Below are positions 4,464 to 5,309 of a DNA stretch of 5,309 nucleotides, piece after piece. Under the pieces are notes generated by a model, which was not told the origin of the DNA, ran no database searches, and saw nothing but the letters and a program-made list of their open reading frames with translations. Position numbers and translations under genes: made by a program. Source of the DNA: Thermoproteales archaeon (GTDB lineage Archaea; Thermoproteota; Thermoprotei; Thermoproteales; Thermocladiaceae); contig JAMOMD010000457.1 in assembly GCA_027068725.1 (NCBI GenBank), positions 1 to 5,309 of the forward strand, in the 5' to 3' direction. Position 1 is the stretch's first letter. Each line of letters starts with the position of its first letter.

Positions 4464-5309
4464 ATGAGAGTTAGCATTAACGTAGTTGCGAGTCTGTTTA
4501 GAACACTACTCACAGTCACGACAATAATGATTGTAACATGTGCAGCATCCATTGCGATAGGTCTAGTTTCTGGACATTTAACTCGAGAAAACTTGAAAAT
4601 ATGCCTATATACTATACTGATTGCAGCACCACTTGCTGGACTATTCTTCTACCTATCTAACAAGCTCGGAGAATACGGTCTATCAACATACTTAGACGCA
4701 ATATATGTCGTAGTATTGACTTGGTTAATATCACCATTCATATGCATGATACCGTTTATACTATATGGAATGTCGCTATCAAATTCATTATTCGAGGTAA
4801 TAAGTGGTCTGACAGGTACTGGTCTAACAGTTATTCCTAATATAAGCTCAGCTCCAATAGTTATAAAGTTATGGAGAAGTGTGCTACAGTGGTTTGGCGA
4901 AATTGGTATAGTAATTGTGTCAATAGTTTTATTTGCAAGACCTGGCTCTCCAATAACTTATCTATATATTGCAGAAGGAAGAGAGGAGAGAATTAGTGTT
5001 ACAATATGGCGTAGTGTTAAAATAATGATAAGAATATACATCCTGTACACGATAATAGCATCAATACTTTACATACTGTCAGGTCTTGACCCATTCGACG
5101 CGGTCTGTATAGCAATGACAACCATAGCTACGGGAGGATTCTCCCCCTACACCAAGCCTTTCCTACAGATACACATTGCACATTGGTGGCTCTTCTACGT
5201 AACTTGCATGATATTCATGTTCTTAGGAGCAATGAACTTCAGAGATCATGCGAGACTATTCACAGGACGATTGAGAGAAGCATTCTCCTACGAGCTCAAG
5301 CTATTCATT
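4464..5309 (+). CDS. trkH: TrkH/KtrB-type potassium uptake transporter, membrane subunit (3' truncated by window)
   Basis: The frame stays open from ATG 4464 to the window end (282 codons); family members are around 450-500 residues, so the last two of four pore repeats are missing from view. The first pore loop is 'SGLTGTGLTVI' (114-124), with selectivity-filter residues T117-G120. It is followed by 'LWRSVLQWFGEIGIVIVSI' (136-154), the TrkH 'WRSxxQWxGGxGI' segment, here with GEIG in place of the usual GGMG. The second pore loop is 'MTTIATGGFSPY' (218-229). Hydrophobic spans occupy about 13-36, 47-65, 77-102, 141-158, 186-206 and 242-258. TrkH/KtrB subunits admit K+, sometimes with Na+ or H+, and are gated by a cytoplasmic NAD(H)/ATP-binding TrkA/KtrA ring protein, which is not in the window. 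The gene is probably expressed from the upstream promoter. Family assignment is firm. Confidence 0.92.
   Translation, partial: MRVSINVVASLFRTLLTVTTIMIVTCAASIAIGLVSGHLTRENLKICLYTILIAAPLAGLFFYLSNKLGEYGLSTYLDAIYVVVLTWLISPFICMIPFILYGMSLSNSLFEVISGLTGTGLTVIPNISSAPIVIKLWRSVLQWFGEIGIVIVSIVLFARPGSPITYLYIAEGREERISVTIWRSVKIMIRIYILYTIIASILYILSGLDPFDAVCIAMTTIATGGFSPYTKPFLQIHIAHWWLFYVTCMIFMFLGAMNFRDHARLFTGRLREAFSYELKLFI

Noticed and set aside
4304..4552. Antisense hydrophobic frame of 82 codons across the MBL-TrkH junction
   Set aside because: Its hydrophobicity is the complement of Ile/Leu-rich and AT-rich codons in TrkH; no promoter or start signal. It was considered as a missing CedA1-like protein, but its position and composition do not support that.
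1..5309. CRISPR array, insertion sequence, attachment site or integrated virus
   Set aside because: No spaced direct repeats, transposase or integrase frame, or terminal inverted repeats were seen. The tRNA-Glu 3' end is not repeated elsewhere in the window, so no att duplication is visible.

Overview
The window looks like chromosome of a hyperthermophilic crenarchaeon (Thermoproteota, perhaps Desulfurococcales-like). The evidence is: AGA/AGG, ATA and CTA-rich codon use; TATA boxes about 26 bp ahead of start codons that lack a Shine-Dalgarno (leaderless genes); an archaeal-type tRNA-Glu with encoded CCA; an archaeal dual-guide C/D box sRNA; and protein families typical of this group. The genus cannot be named from the sequence alone.

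Layout. Bases 1-243 (+) are the end of a cation diffusion facilitator transporter. It converges on, and overlaps by a few bases, a three-gene minus-strand operon read from 2351 down to 240. That operon encodes a 160-residue unknown protein, a 379-residue HerA/VirB4-type ATPase and a 166-residue unknown protein, joined by ATGA and ATGGATAA overlaps. Divergent from it, across about 90 bp with two back-to-back leaderless promoters, lies a 270-residue polytopic membrane protein (2444-3256, +). Then come tRNA-Glu(UUC) (3310-3387), a C/D box sRNA (about 3460-3522), a COG1237-type metallo-beta-lactamase-fold enzyme (3562-4434) and the first 282 codons of a TrkH-type potassium transporter running off the window. 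No gap longer than about 180 bp is unexplained.

The most interesting part is 240-3256. A conjugation-type ATPase beside a multi-spanning membrane protein with a VirB2/VirB6-like first hairpin matches the logic of the crenarchaeal Ced DNA-import system (CedB ATPase, CedA membrane channel). Here the ATPase appears to lack its N-terminal domain, and a separate upstream 160-residue gene may supply that role. The assignment to Ced is inference from motifs and context. The second notable item is the sRNA, which has perfect C, D', C' and D boxes, its own promoter, and a 3' end that abuts the promoter of the next gene.

The right-hand genes are housekeeping: a possible pterin/dihydropteroate-type enzyme followed after 29 bp by the potassium transporter, probably one transcript. 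Nothing indicates an insertion sequence, CRISPR array or integrated virus.
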